From a virus, in the IMG/VR virus record IMGVR_UViG_3300029286_001477, positions 1 to 30,342 of that record: a DNA stretch of 30,342 bases; one strand, given 5' to 3'. Within the stretch, counting starts at the first letter, position 1; each line of letters begins with the position of its first letter. The translations under genes and the position numbers were made by a program. The notes below the pieces were generated by a model that did not search any database, had not been told where the DNA came from, and saw only the letters and a list, made by a program, of their open reading frames with translations. Of the stretch, positions 1 to 6,360 are shown piece by piece.

Positions 1-585
1 CAATCAGGCGCAGGAGCGCATACCGAAACCCAAGACACGATCGCCGCCAGTGTGGACTGCTCTCGGCTCGAAGTCCTCGCCTTCGCAGTGGCCGCGAGGC
101 GCGGCTCCAGGCGGCGATTAAGGAAGGAAAGAAGAGAAGATCAGATTGGACAAGACCCAAACAAGACCCGGATCAAAGCAGTCAGCGGCCTCGCAGACTC
201 GGCACGCCCGGAGCACGTGTCGGGTGGGCACGCAAGAAAATGCGGGTTTGCGGCCCCGCGCCGGCGCAAACTTTATTGTGCTGTTCACGCGGCTCGGCCG
301 GCGCAATTAAACCAATCCTCTAAGATAAGAATTGGAGCGGAGGGGAAGGGAACGGAATCGGATCGGAAGGGAAAAGAAACTCCGCAGCGTCAGAGGGGTC
401 GGCGGCCAGAGCGGGCGGCACAAGAACAGAAGCCCGCTGAGGCCGCCTTCCCCTCCGCCGCCGCTCCGCTCGCGCGTCTGGTCGAGCCACGCAGCACCAA
501 AACCAAGAGCGTATCTCGCCCAGCCGTATCACGACCCCGGAAACTATGCGGCTCTTTCGGAAGCCTTCTTTCGCCTCCGAACTAA
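1..585 (+). CDS. Possible basic protein, 3' part of a gene crossing the window ends
   Basis: This frame is open from nt 1 to a TAA at 583-585 (194 codons). If the window is a circle, it joins in frame to an ATG at 30322, giving about 201 residues that begin MNNTESLQSGAGAH. The product is rich in Arg, Lys, Ala and Pro, with a Cys/His pair set around residues 88-104 (KCGFAAPRRRKLYCAVH). I recognise no family. The first 35 codons look like ordinary coding sequence; the rest is low complexity. From about nt 330 another plus frame (332-775) is also open and looks more natural near its end, so the gene could be frameshifted. The part around 180-310 could instead belong to a dispersed non-coding repeat. 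Its place between the small-terminase candidate and the terminase operon fits a phage gene. Low confidence. Confidence 0.33.
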   Translation, partial: QSGAGAHTETQDTIAASVDCSRLEVLAFAVAARRGSRRRLRKERREDQIGQDPNKTRIKAVSGLADSARPEHVSGGHARKCGFAAPRRRKLYCAVHAARPAQLNQSSKIRIGAEGKGTESDRKGKETPQRQRGRRPERAAQEQKPAEAAFPSAAAPLARLVEPRSTKTKSVSRPAVSRPRKLCGSFGSLLSPPN

Positions 586-775
586 GACCCCCACCACACC
601 AAGATGCTATCGGCGAAACGCCGCTGCAATCAGTCAGTCGCTCTGCGGTTGTCGCAAGGCTCCAGGTGTCGGTCAGTCCCGATTGCGAAGCGCATCGGGA
701 TTCCCTACGGACAAGAAAGACTCGGATTCCGAAATTATCCCGCCAAGTTTCGAAGACGACAACTTGTCATGCTAA
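332..775 (+). CDS. Alternative open frame overlapping the previous one; coding status unclear
   Basis: This is a 147-codon frame with only a TTG start and no clear ribosome binding site. Its first 50 codons are Arg-rich and look like a shadow. The last 90 codons look more protein-like, with the acidic C-terminus DKKDSDSEIIPPSFEDDN. The preceding frame looks better before about nt 480 and this one better after about nt 500, so the two may be one gene broken by a one-base error or shift. Without homologues this cannot be settled. Confidence 0.2.
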   Translation: MERRGRERNRIGREKKLRSVRGVGGQSGRHKNRSPLRPPSPPPPLRSRVWSSHAAPKPRAYLAQPYHDPGNYAALSEAFFRLRTKTPTTPRCYRRNAAAISQSLCGCRKAPGVGQSRLRSASGFPTDKKDSDSEIIPPSFEDDNLSC

Positions 776-864
776 TTTCGGATTGAAGCCTCATCTATGT
801 TGGGTGTGGGGGGGGGGAGGGGACAAGAACCTCTAACCAAGATTGAAAAAAAGGGAGATCAAAA
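586..864 (+). other. Stretch without a convincing gene, ending in a leader with a strong RBS
   Basis: Between the open frame ending at 585 and the small gene at 865, the only candidates are the tail of the 332-775 frame and Arg-rich shadows. The notable content is a G-rich tract (802-822) and, at 839-864, a leader reading GATTGAAAAAAAGGGAGATC. That leader closely resembles the ones before the genes at 5922 and 6361. I see no convincing promoter. Confidence 0.5.
802..822 (+). repeat. G-rich tract with a run of ten G
   Basis: The run G10 spans 808-817. With its flanks (GGG, TGT, then G10, A, GGGG) it fits the usual quadruplex pattern of four G3 runs with short loops. It lies about 43 bases before the start of the 865 gene, so it would sit in that gene's 5' leader. 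Homopolymers of this length are prone to slippage and to sequencing length errors. Confidence 0.7.
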
Positions 865-1035
865 ATGACAACAGATGGAACATGCGAACTGGTAACCAAG
901 TCGAAATTGGAAGAGTTGAAGATCCTCTGGGCTTTGACTTGGGACAAGGTCGAGAAACAATTCCCGACATTGAACTCCCGCGAGTTGTACGATCTCACAA
1001 CGGTAGTTTTCAACCAGACACTTAACCGCGCATAA
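865..1035 (+). CDS. Small hypothetical protein, 56 aa
   Basis: The ORF starts at an ATG eight bases after a strong GGGAG ribosome binding site and ends at TAA 1033-1035. The product (MTTDGTCELVTKSKLEELK...) is mostly helical in character with one Cys and several Trp and Leu residues. I do not recognise it. It is the first of six very small genes that run to 1869 with short gaps or ATGA overlaps, so they are probably translated from one message. By position between the small- and large-terminase candidates it may be an accessory packaging or host-takeover peptide, but nothing in the sequence shows which. The start choice is firm; the function is unknown. Confidence 0.7.
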   Translation: MTTDGTCELVTKSKLEELKILWALTWDKVEKQFPTLNSRELYDLTTVVFNQTLNRA

Positions 1036-1044
1036 GGAGATCAA

Positions 1045-1128
1045 ATGGAATTTTTAATCATATCGGCGATCTTTGGGTTGGCCACCCAGGTCGCACTCAT
1101 CACCTGGCCATGGAGGGAACAGAAATGA
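1045..1128 (+). CDS. Tiny membrane peptide, 27 aa
   Basis: The ORF starts nine bases after the previous stop, behind AAGGAGATCAA, a near-perfect ribosome binding site. It encodes MEFLIISAIFGLATQVALIT followed by WPWREQK. Residues 3-20 form one hydrophobic segment with a basic tail, so a single-pass membrane peptide is likely. Its TGA overlaps the next gene's ATG (ATGA at 1125-1128), which suggests translational coupling. The role is unknown. Confidence 0.6.
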   Translation: MEFLIISAIFGLATQVALITWPWREQK

Positions 1129-1331
1129 TAATCAGGGTCATTAACAGAATACTGACGGATCAGTCTAGAGTCTGGAACGTGGAACTGGCAGAGGATGAGC
1201 AGACCATTGTGTTGCATGCTCCGGACGAAAAGACCGCACAAAATACTGCATGGCAAATACAGGCCGCCATTCAAAAGAACATAGGAGAAGAAGTTAAAAT
1301 CGTTTACTCAACCAAGATCAGGAGGGCATAA
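1125..1331 (+). CDS. Small hypothetical protein, 68 aa
   Basis: I place the start at ATG 1125 because GGAGG at 1112-1116 sits eight bases upstream and the ATG overlaps the preceding stop. An in-frame ATG at 1110 has no such site. The product (MIIRVINRILTDQSRVWNVELAEDE...) looks like a small alpha/beta fold with alternating hydrophobic strands. No motif is recognised. It is the third member of the tiny-gene cluster, and its 3' end carries the AGGAGG that serves the next gene. Confidence 0.65.
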   Translation: MIIRVINRILTDQSRVWNVELAEDEQTIVLHAPDEKTAQNTAWQIQAAIQKNIGEEVKIVYSTKIRRA

Positions 1332-1333
1332 AA

Positions 1334-1525
1334 ATGAAATGCCAAACATGCGAGCAGTTGAAAGTCGAAACCCTAGCCATCGCGGAGGGGGCTGCGCCGA
1401 TCCGGTTGGAAGGGTTCACGATCACGGACCGGATCCACGCGCTGCACGGCGCGCTGGAAAAGCTCCTGACCGAAATGAACAGCACGCGCGGATTTATACT
1501 GGCGGATTTATTCGTGAAGGAATAG
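1334..1525 (+). CDS. Small CxxC protein, 63 aa
   Basis: The ORF starts just after the previous stop, with AGGAGG at 1320-1325 as ribosome binding site. The product starts MKCQTCEQLKVETLAIAEG, so C3 and C6 form one CxxC pair. One pair is too few for a classical zinc ribbon unless the protein dimerises. Residues 30-60 look like an amphipathic helix (HALHGALEKLLTEM). I recognise no family. Spacing and codon use support a real gene in the tiny-gene operon. Confidence 0.65.
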   Translation: MKCQTCEQLKVETLAIAEGAAPIRLEGFTITDRIHALHGALEKLLTEMNSTRGFILADLFVKE

Positions 1526-1528
1526 GCT

Positions 1529-1699
1529 ATGCAGGACTTCGAACGACACTACCGGGCGCAACTGGCGCAGGCAAAGATCGACTATGCCAAGGACCAGGCG
1601 CGGGCGCTGAAGCGGTATCAACGGGCGCAGGTCAGAGCAATCGAAATGTACGAACGAAACAGCAACCGGCCGGGAGGCCAACAGGAGTTGAAGCTATGA
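1529..1699 (+). CDS. Small charged helical protein, 56 aa
   Basis: The ATG follows the previous stop by three bases and the TGA overlaps the next ATG (ATGA at 1696-1699), so it is probably coupled on both sides. The product (MQDFERHYRAQLAQAKIDYA...) is highly charged, with regularly spaced Ala, Gln, Arg and Tyr over residues 5-45, as in a single long helix. It could be a coiled-coil adaptor or a nucleic-acid-binding peptide. There is no recognisable motif and no upstream Shine-Dalgarno sequence of note. Confidence 0.55.
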   Translation: MQDFERHYRAQLAQAKIDYAKDQARALKRYQRAQVRAIEMYERNSNRPGGQQELKL

Positions 1700-1869
1700 T
1701 CTGCAAGAAATGCGGACAGGACCATCACAAAGCGATCCAATGCATCGGAGGGAAGGGCGGCAAGGCACCGAAGCATGAAGAGGCGCAACGGGCCAACGCG
1801 AATAAGCGCTGGGCGGCGTGGCGGGCGGCAAAGTCGCAGCCTGAAGCTGGGACCAATCAACCGGAATAA
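1696..1869 (+). CDS. Small Cys/His protein, 57 aa
   Basis: The ATG lies inside the stop of the gene before it. The product begins MICKKCGQDHHKAIQCIGGK: C3, C6 and C16 with H10 and H11 make a plausible single zinc site. After it comes a Lys/Gly-rich segment and a basic helix (RANANKRWAAWRAAKS). This combination is common in small nucleic-acid-binding phage proteins, but I cannot name the family. It is the last of the six small genes and is followed 23 bases later by a factor-independent terminator. Confidence 0.6.
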   Translation: MICKKCGQDHHKAIQCIGGKGGKAPKHEEAQRANANKRWAAWRAAKSQPEAGTNQPE

Positions 1870-1892
1870 GCAAACACAAAATGGGGCACTAC

Positions 1893-1929
1893 AAGGCCAT
1901 CGGCGCGAGGGCGACCGGTGGCCTTTTTT
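1893..1929 (+). terminator. Rho-independent terminator before the large-terminase gene
   Basis: AAGGCCA at 1893-1899 pairs with TGGCCTT at 1919-1925, and the stem extends inward through CGG/CCG (1901-1903 with 1915-1917). The loop is about 11 bases and T6 (1924-1929) closes the structure. It should end transcripts of the tiny-gene cluster. I see no good promoter between it and the large-terminase start 26 bases on, so late expression probably needs read-through or antitermination. Confidence 0.8.
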
Positions 1930-1933
1930 CTGT

Positions 1934-1964
1934 CCATAGGCTAACAGTTCGCCTATGGGTAGGA
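1934..1964 (+). repeat. Hairpin repeat, copy 1, containing the large-terminase start codon
   Basis: CCATAGGC (1934-1941) and GCCTATGG (1951-1958) form a perfect 8-bp stem with the loop TAACAGTTC. The ATG at 1955-1957 is inside the 3' arm. The shared repeat core covers 1938-1964 and recurs at 3249-3275 and 4758-4783. The placement suggests an RNA hairpin that hides the start codon, but this is inference. Confidence 0.75.
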
Positions 1965-3247
1965 TGTTCACGCTCACGCCCAAACAAGAAATCGCGTGGC
2001 ACGATCACCTTGCCCGCCCGGACATTCGCCGCCATCTTTTCTACGGCGGCGCGCGATCCGGCAAGACAGACGTAATCCTCGCATGGCTTTGCGTCGAGGC
2101 CGCTACCTATCCCGGCGCGCGGATACTCATGGCGCGACGCACGCGGATTGCTGCCGCCAAGAGCCTCTGGTCGGATAGCCTGGTCAAAATGCTCCGCGGC
2201 CGGCCGGACTTCAAGATGTTGGAAAGCGACCTGGAGATTCGGCACGAGAATGGATCCCTGATCCGCGTGGACGGATTCGACGACCAGGAGCGCGTTGACA
2301 AGATTCTCGGCACGGAATACCTGCACATCTTTTTCAACGAAGCCACGCAAATAAGCTGGGATACTGTCGGCACGGTCCTAACCCGACTGGCCCAAATTGT
2401 TGACGGCTCTCCGTCGCACAAGGCAATTTTCGACTGCAATCCGAAGAGCCAACGCCACTGGCTCTACAAAGCCGGGATCCTACACCAAAATCCGGAAACA
2501 GGGGAGCCACTACCGGACGCCGCGACCTGGAGCTCGATGCACTGGCTACCCGCTGACAACCCATACCTGAGCAAAGACTTTCTGGAAACACTCGAAGCCA
2601 TGACCGGGCCCCAGCGCCGGCGAATGCTGGATGGGGTATGGTGCGAGGGCGGCGGCGCGGTCTATGACGAATTCGACGAAGTGCAACACGTTCACAAGGG
2701 CCCCATGCCTGCGGGCTGGCAGCACTGGGAGAAAGTGCGCGGCATCGACTTCGGCTACACCAACCCATTCGTCTGCCTCTGGGGCGCGATCGATCAGGAC
2801 GGCCGCCTGTGGATTTACCGGGAGCGCTACGTCGCCAAGCAAACCGTCCAGATCCACGCCGCGGCGATCAAATCAATGGAACCAAAAACCACGTCCTACC
2901 GATGGACAATCGCCGATCATGATGCCGAGGACCGGGCCACGCTCCATGAGGCTGGAATTTTCACTCAACGCGCCAGCAAAAATGTCGAACGTGGGATCAA
3001 GGCAGTCAAGGAACGGCTAAAAGTCCAACCGGACGGCCGGCCGCGTCTGATCATCTGCGACAGTTGCCCGGAAACGATCAGCGAGTTCTACGACTATGCC
3101 TGGCAGCCACAATCTGACGGCCGGAACGCCAAGGAAGCCCCACTGAAGGACCGCGATCATGCCATGGACCCGATCCGGTACATGGTCATGAAACTCGACC
3201 AGTGCCGGGGCGGCGGCCTGGCCATTCCCGGCTATTTGCCGGTTTAA
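1955..3247 (+). CDS. terL: Phage terminase large subunit
   Basis: This is the DNA-packaging motor: the N-terminal ATPase drives DNA into the prohead and the C-terminal nuclease cuts the concatemer. In its 430 residues I see a Walker A (GGARSGKT, 31-38), a Walker B ending in Glu (LHIFFNEA, 123-130), a coupling motif (FDCNP, 159-163) and RNase H-like nuclease acidics (GIDFGYTNPF with D265; ADHDAED with D321/D323; DRDHAMDP with D401/D405). Length and order fit Terminase_6/3-type large subunits. The ATG at 1955 lies in a hairpin arm and lacks a good ribosome binding site. ATG 1964 (three residues shorter) is possible, but GGGTAGG is too close to it. The portal gene follows 32 bases later. Confidence 0.93.
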   Translation: MGRMFTLTPKQEIAWHDHLARPDIRRHLFYGGARSGKTDVILAWLCVEAATYPGARILMARRTRIAAAKSLWSDSLVKMLRGRPDFKMLESDLEIRHENGSLIRVDGFDDQERVDKILGTEYLHIFFNEATQISWDTVGTVLTRLAQIVDGSPSHKAIFDCNPKSQRHWLYKAGILHQNPETGEPLPDAATWSSMHWLPADNPYLSKDFLETLEAMTGPQRRRMLDGVWCEGGGAVYDEFDEVQHVHKGPMPAGWQHWEKVRGIDFGYTNPFVCLWGAIDQDGRLWIYRERYVAKQTVQIHAAAIKSMEPKTTSYRWTIADHDAEDRATLHEAGIFTQRASKNVERGIKAVKERLKVQPDGRPRLIICDSCPETISEFYDYAWQPQSDGRNAKEAPLKDRDHAMDPIRYMVMKLDQCRGGGLAIPGYLPV

Positions 3248-3248
3248 C

Positions 3249-3275
3249 AGGCTAACAGTTCGCCTATGGGTAGGA
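3249..3275 (+). repeat. Hairpin repeat, copy 2, between terminase and portal
   Basis: This copy is identical to copy 1 over 27 bases. It begins one base after the terminase stop. Its own stem is weaker (AGGC/GCCT, 3249-3252 with 3262-3265). Its 3' end, GGGTAGGA, supplies the ribosome binding site for the portal ATG at 3280. Confidence 0.8.
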
Positions 3276-3279
3276 ACCA

Positions 3280-4764
3280 ATGACACCAGACAAAACAGAT
3301 CCACGTTTAACACGCTCCAACATCATCCTGTCCACCAGGGCGGAGCAGATCCGCTTAAACCTGCTGGCAGTCGCCGGCGGCCGGCCATACATCGATGCCC
3401 GCCTGTCCCGGCTACCATTTGAGAGTGAAATCTCGTGGAACGGCCAAGCCGCTCGCCCGCTAAACAGTAAATATTTCAATGCCACGGGAGGCGGGCATGG
3501 TGAAGGGCGCCGCGCTCGCGCATTCCTAATCAACTACGCCGGCCGCATCACCCGCAAAATAAACCAATTTGTTTTTTCGACAGAAGTCCAGCGTCAGAAA
3601 TCGGATTCATTATTCCGAGCCGATACAACGCGCACCGGCACGCCAATCGATACATTCATGGCGCGTGTAAGCCAAATCGTTACTGCAGCGCAATGGTGTT
3701 GGATCAGCGTTGACCGCGATTCACTGCCACGCGACGCCCAAGGCCAACCAGTCCAGCGCAGCGTGGCGGACAAAGAGGCGAGCGGCGACCGGGTCTTCTG
3801 GTCAGTCTGGACACCGGACGAGGTTGTCGACTGGCACTTTGACCGTACCGGCAAACTTCTCTGGCTAATCACGGAACAGACGGTCTATGACAATGAACAC
3901 TTCGACATGCCGGCGACAAACCGACCGGTCCGGACGATCTGGCAGCGGGGCGAAGGAAGACGGCTATGGCTCAATCCCGAAGACAAAACGAAAATCGACA
4001 AAGAAGAAACTTTCAGCACCACACTGGACGAGGTTGGATTCATACCGGTGGGCACACCATCGGCGGCAGCCTGGTGGTTTGATGACGTGGAGATGATCCT
4101 GGCCGCCATCCTGAATCTTACATCGGCCCATCACGAAAATCTTTTCCAATCCGTCTATCCGCAATTGATTCTCCCCGACACCATGCTGCAAACGATCATG
4201 GACCGGCTAAAAATATCCGGCGAGGCGGTCATGGAAATGATCCGGGGCCTCAACTACCCGATCTTCGAACCACTGGAAGCCAGCGGTCTGACGCGCTACC
4301 TGATGCCGAATGCCGGGGATATGACCCCAATTCCGAACGCGCTCGATCGGCTCCGGGAAGAAGTCATGAAAATTGTCGGCCTGGCATTGCAAAATCCTGA
4401 TTCGCGGCAAGTACAAAGCGCTGAATCGAAAGCATGGGACCATCTTGATCCCGAGGCGGTGCTGAAGGAGCGCACGCAGATCCTCGAGGAATGCGAGACA
4501 AAAGCCGTGGCGCTCTCGCGCCGGCTGGACAATACCTTCGCCGAATACCAACCAGTATACGGAAAGACGTTCAACGTGCGCGACATCATGGCCGACATGG
4601 CCACGTTAATGGAAGTAAAAAAGATGGGCCTGCCGGCAATCGTCGACAAGGAATTTCAGAGGGCTGGAATTGAATTATTCGACCGACAATTCGGCATCCC
4701 GGAAGACCGAAAGCAACAGTACTTGGACGCAATCTTGAAGGCGGCACCGGCGGCAACAGGCTAA
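3280..4764 (+). CDS. Phage portal protein
   Basis: The portal forms the dodecameric ring at one capsid vertex through which DNA passes. The call rests on position directly after the large terminase, on length (494 residues, usual for portals) and on features such as an early segment RTGTPIDTFMARVSQIVTAA and a long helical C-terminal half with ALDRLREEVMKIVGLAL and an SAESKAWDHLDPEAVLKE stretch, typical of portal stem/wing helices. The start is set by AGGA of the repeat five bases upstream. The gene ends inside repeat copy 3 (TAA 4762-4764). I cannot name the exact portal family without a search. Confidence 0.85.
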   Translation: MTPDKTDPRLTRSNIILSTRAEQIRLNLLAVAGGRPYIDARLSRLPFESEISWNGQAARPLNSKYFNATGGGHGEGRRARAFLINYAGRITRKINQFVFSTEVQRQKSDSLFRADTTRTGTPIDTFMARVSQIVTAAQWCWISVDRDSLPRDAQGQPVQRSVADKEASGDRVFWSVWTPDEVVDWHFDRTGKLLWLITEQTVYDNEHFDMPATNRPVRTIWQRGEGRRLWLNPEDKTKIDKEETFSTTLDEVGFIPVGTPSAAAWWFDDVEMILAAILNLTSAHHENLFQSVYPQLILPDTMLQTIMDRLKISGEAVMEMIRGLNYPIFEPLEASGLTRYLMPNAGDMTPIPNALDRLREEVMKIVGLALQNPDSRQVQSAESKAWDHLDPEAVLKERTQILEECETKAVALSRRLDNTFAEYQPVYGKTFNVRDIMADMATLMEVKKMGLPAIVDKEFQRAGIELFDRQFGIPEDRKQQYLDAILKAAPAATG

Positions 4765-4783
4765 CAGTTAGCCTATGGGTAGA
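4758..4783 (+). repeat. Hairpin repeat, copy 3, overlapping the portal stop
   Basis: It differs from copies 1 and 2 by C to A in the loop and by G to A near the 3' end. The loop change extends the palindrome to AGGCTAA/TTAGCCT (4758-4764 with 4768-4774), a 7-bp stem with a CAG loop. The portal stop codon lies in the left arm. It is followed directly by AGAAGGAGATGGT, a strong ribosome binding site for ATG 4794. Confidence 0.8.
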
Positions 4784-4793
4784 AGGAGATGGT

Positions 4794-4820
4794 ATGCCGA
4801 TCTATAGCAGCAGTAAGTAG
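4794..4820 (+). CDS. Eight-residue mini-ORF with a strong ribosome binding site
   Basis: AAGGAG sits seven bases before this ATG, yet the frame stops after MPIYSSSK at TAG 4818-4820. The next open frame starts at 4832. Either this is a leader peptide that feeds ribosomes to the next gene by re-initiation, or the two belong together through a -1 shift that would give MPIYSSSKVAWPTMNLPNM. There is no classical slippery heptamer at the junction. Confidence 0.4.
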   Translation: MPIYSSSK

Positions 4821-4831
4821 CATGGCCGACA

Positions 4832-5128
4832 ATGAATCTCCCAAACATGGGAGGCGGCTTGACGCGGCCATCACTCGGCGGATTTTCCAAGCCACTCAAC
4901 AAGATCAAAATCACGAACACGAAACCGAAGACGACGATCGGGCCGACGAAACAAAACCTTAAACAGAAGAATCGTTCAAATGCTGTAACCGTCACCAAAC
5001 CGAAACAACGCTCCTGGCTGGATCGATTTCTTAACGAATCGCCGCCGGGCCTGTATCCGGAGAAGCCGAAGAAAAGGAAAAAAAGTTATCGCGAGGAAAT
5101 GATATTGAAAGGTGGACTTCAGGACTAG
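4832..5128 (+). CDS. Small basic protein downstream of portal, 98 aa
   Basis: The product starts MNLPNMGGGLTRPSLGGF, is very basic (Lys-rich throughout) and ends with a segment SWLDRFLNESPPGLYPEKPK. Codon use stays regular to the end, which supports this frame over a 46-residue frame at 4822-4962 that overlaps it. The start has no ribosome binding site of its own; translation probably depends on the mini-ORF at 4794. By position between portal and scaffold it may be a head accessory or DNA-binding internal protein. No family is recognised. Confidence 0.6.
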   Translation: MNLPNMGGGLTRPSLGGFSKPLNKIKITNTKPKTTIGPTKQNLKQKNRSNAVTVTKPKQRSWLDRFLNESPPGLYPEKPKKRKKSYREEMILKGGLQD

Positions 5129-5173
5129 GCAAAATAATTTCTCGCCCACACTGTCGGGCGCATTTGGCAGGGC

Positions 5174-5194
5174 ACGGGGACCATGATACCCCGT
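5174..5194 (+). other. Short hairpin between two head genes
   Basis: ACGGGG (5174-5179) pairs with CCCCGT (5189-5194) around a nine-base loop. An A-run follows rather than a T-run, so it is not a good terminator on the plus strand. It may protect or process the mRNA. The rest of 5129-5215 shows only the ribosome binding site CAGGAG for the next gene. Confidence 0.4.
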
Positions 5195-5215
5195 AAAAAA
5201 TAATCAGGAGCAGCC

Positions 5216-5893
5216 ATGAATATCAAGGAACTGTTGGCGAAGATCAGCAAGGGCGAAGCATTGACAGACGAGGAAAAAGCGTTTGTCGCCGCTTATGACC
5301 CGGACAAGGCAGTCAACTCGAGCGCCGCAGCCGCCCGCAAAAGCGCGGAAGCGAAACTCAAGGAAAAAGAAGCCGAACTGCTGAAAATGCAGACCGACAT
5401 CGAAGCCTTGAAGGTTGAGGCCGAGGAAAAAGCGAACGCCAACAAACCGGAACTGGAAAAACTGACGCGCGAACTGGAAAAGCTAAAGAAGGGCCTGGCG
5501 GAAAAAGAAACGGCCGTCCAGCAACTGATTCAGGAAAAGCGCCAGATGATCCGGGGCGGGAAGATCAGCCGCGTCATGGCGAGTCTAAAATTTGTCGAAG
5601 GATTAGATCCGGACATAGTCCGCCTGGGCGTGGAAAAATCCCTGGCGGCGATCGGCGACGAGGATCTGGAATCGGAAGACGTGATAAAACCGATCCTGGA
5701 ATCGTTCAAGGCAAAGAATAAAGCAATTTTGGTGGATACCAGCGGACACGGCGGCGGTAATCCGCCTAAGAACGGGGGAGGTGGCGCGAACGACACGATG
5801 ACTATGAAAAAGGTCAAGGAAATGTCCCCGGAAGAGTTCTTAAAAAATAAGGACAAAATCTGGGCCGCTGACCTAAAGGGCGAACTCAAGTAA
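5216..5893 (+). CDS. Phage capsid scaffolding protein
   Basis: Scaffold proteins fill the prohead during assembly and are then lost. This 225-residue product has the usual make-up: a charged N-terminus (MNIKELLAKISKGEALTDEE), a long Lys/Glu-rich coiled coil at about residues 40-105, a middle segment (SRVMASLKFVEGLDPDIVRLGVEKSLAAI), a Gly/Asn-rich linker near 180-192 and a short charged C-terminal helix. This matches Gp20/DUF4355-like scaffolds by eye. It stands between portal and major capsid, the classical place. A good ribosome binding site (CAGGAG) lies eight bases before the ATG. Confidence 0.8.
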   Translation: MNIKELLAKISKGEALTDEEKAFVAAYDPDKAVNSSAAAARKSAEAKLKEKEAELLKMQTDIEALKVEAEEKANANKPELEKLTRELEKLKKGLAEKETAVQQLIQEKRQMIRGGKISRVMASLKFVEGLDPDIVRLGVEKSLAAIGDEDLESEDVIKPILESFKAKNKAILVDTSGHGGGNPPKNGGGGANDTMTMKKVKEMSPEEFLKNKDKIWAADLKGELK

Positions 5894-5921
5894 CAGCAAT
5901 AGAAAAAAGGAGATCAAAATC

Positions 5922-6299
5922 ATGCGTTTAATTATCAGTATTTCAATGTTCTTGGCCGCCTCGATCGGCGTTATGGCCCAGGGCTACACACCGCTCTCTC
6001 TGCAGAGTGTGCGTGCCGTGCACTCTCAAACCGTGACGAACGGTCAAGAGGTTACGCTTCGCACCGGTATTAACGTTCTGACTGCGGCAGGCCAGGCGGA
6101 TACCTATACCAACACGATCACGATTGCCAACTCCGCGTTGTCATCGTCCGGCTATGCCATCATCAATGCCGTTGCTTCGACAAATCTGATCGCCATTGCC
6201 AAGACCGGAAATTGGAAATCGGCTGCCGTTGAATTGGCGGCAGGTCAAATGGTCTTGATCATCTCATCGTCAACGAACGCGTTCCATTCGGTCAAGTAA
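5922..6299 (+). CDS. Small exported protein between scaffold and capsid genes, 125 aa
   Basis: The N-terminus MRLIISISMFLAASIGVMAQ is a textbook Sec signal peptide with likely cleavage around residues 19-20. The mature 105 residues are Thr/Ser/Asn-rich beta-strand sequence (VRAVHSQTVTNGQEVTLRTG, then TYTNTITIANSALSSSG). The start is fixed by AAAAAAGGAGATC, nearly identical to the leader of the capsid gene. A decoration or head-fibre protein would be expected here, but such proteins are not normally exported, so the signal peptide is odd. No family is recognised. Confidence 0.7.
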   Translation: MRLIISISMFLAASIGVMAQGYTPLSLQSVRAVHSQTVTNGQEVTLRTGINVLTAAGQADTYTNTITIANSALSSSGYAIINAVASTNLIAIAKTGNWKSAAVELAAGQMVLIISSSTNAFHSVK

Positions 6300-6360
6300 G
6301 TAGTCAGCGAAGCAAGAGTTCTCGAACGTTCAACAAGATCGAAAAAAAGGAGATCAAATC

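Noticed and set aside
1-864. A large structured non-coding RNA of the GOLLD/ROOL kind
   Set aside because: Phages can carry such RNAs in gene-poor stretches, but I see no clear stems or known motifs, and one frame stays open for 194 codons. Covariance search would be needed.
4822-4962. A 46-codon ORF (MADNESPKHGRR...) overlapping the 98-residue gene
   Set aside because: It starts two bases after the mini-ORF stop and is possible, but it ends midway while the other frame keeps regular codon use over 98 codons. I cannot exclude that it is translated.
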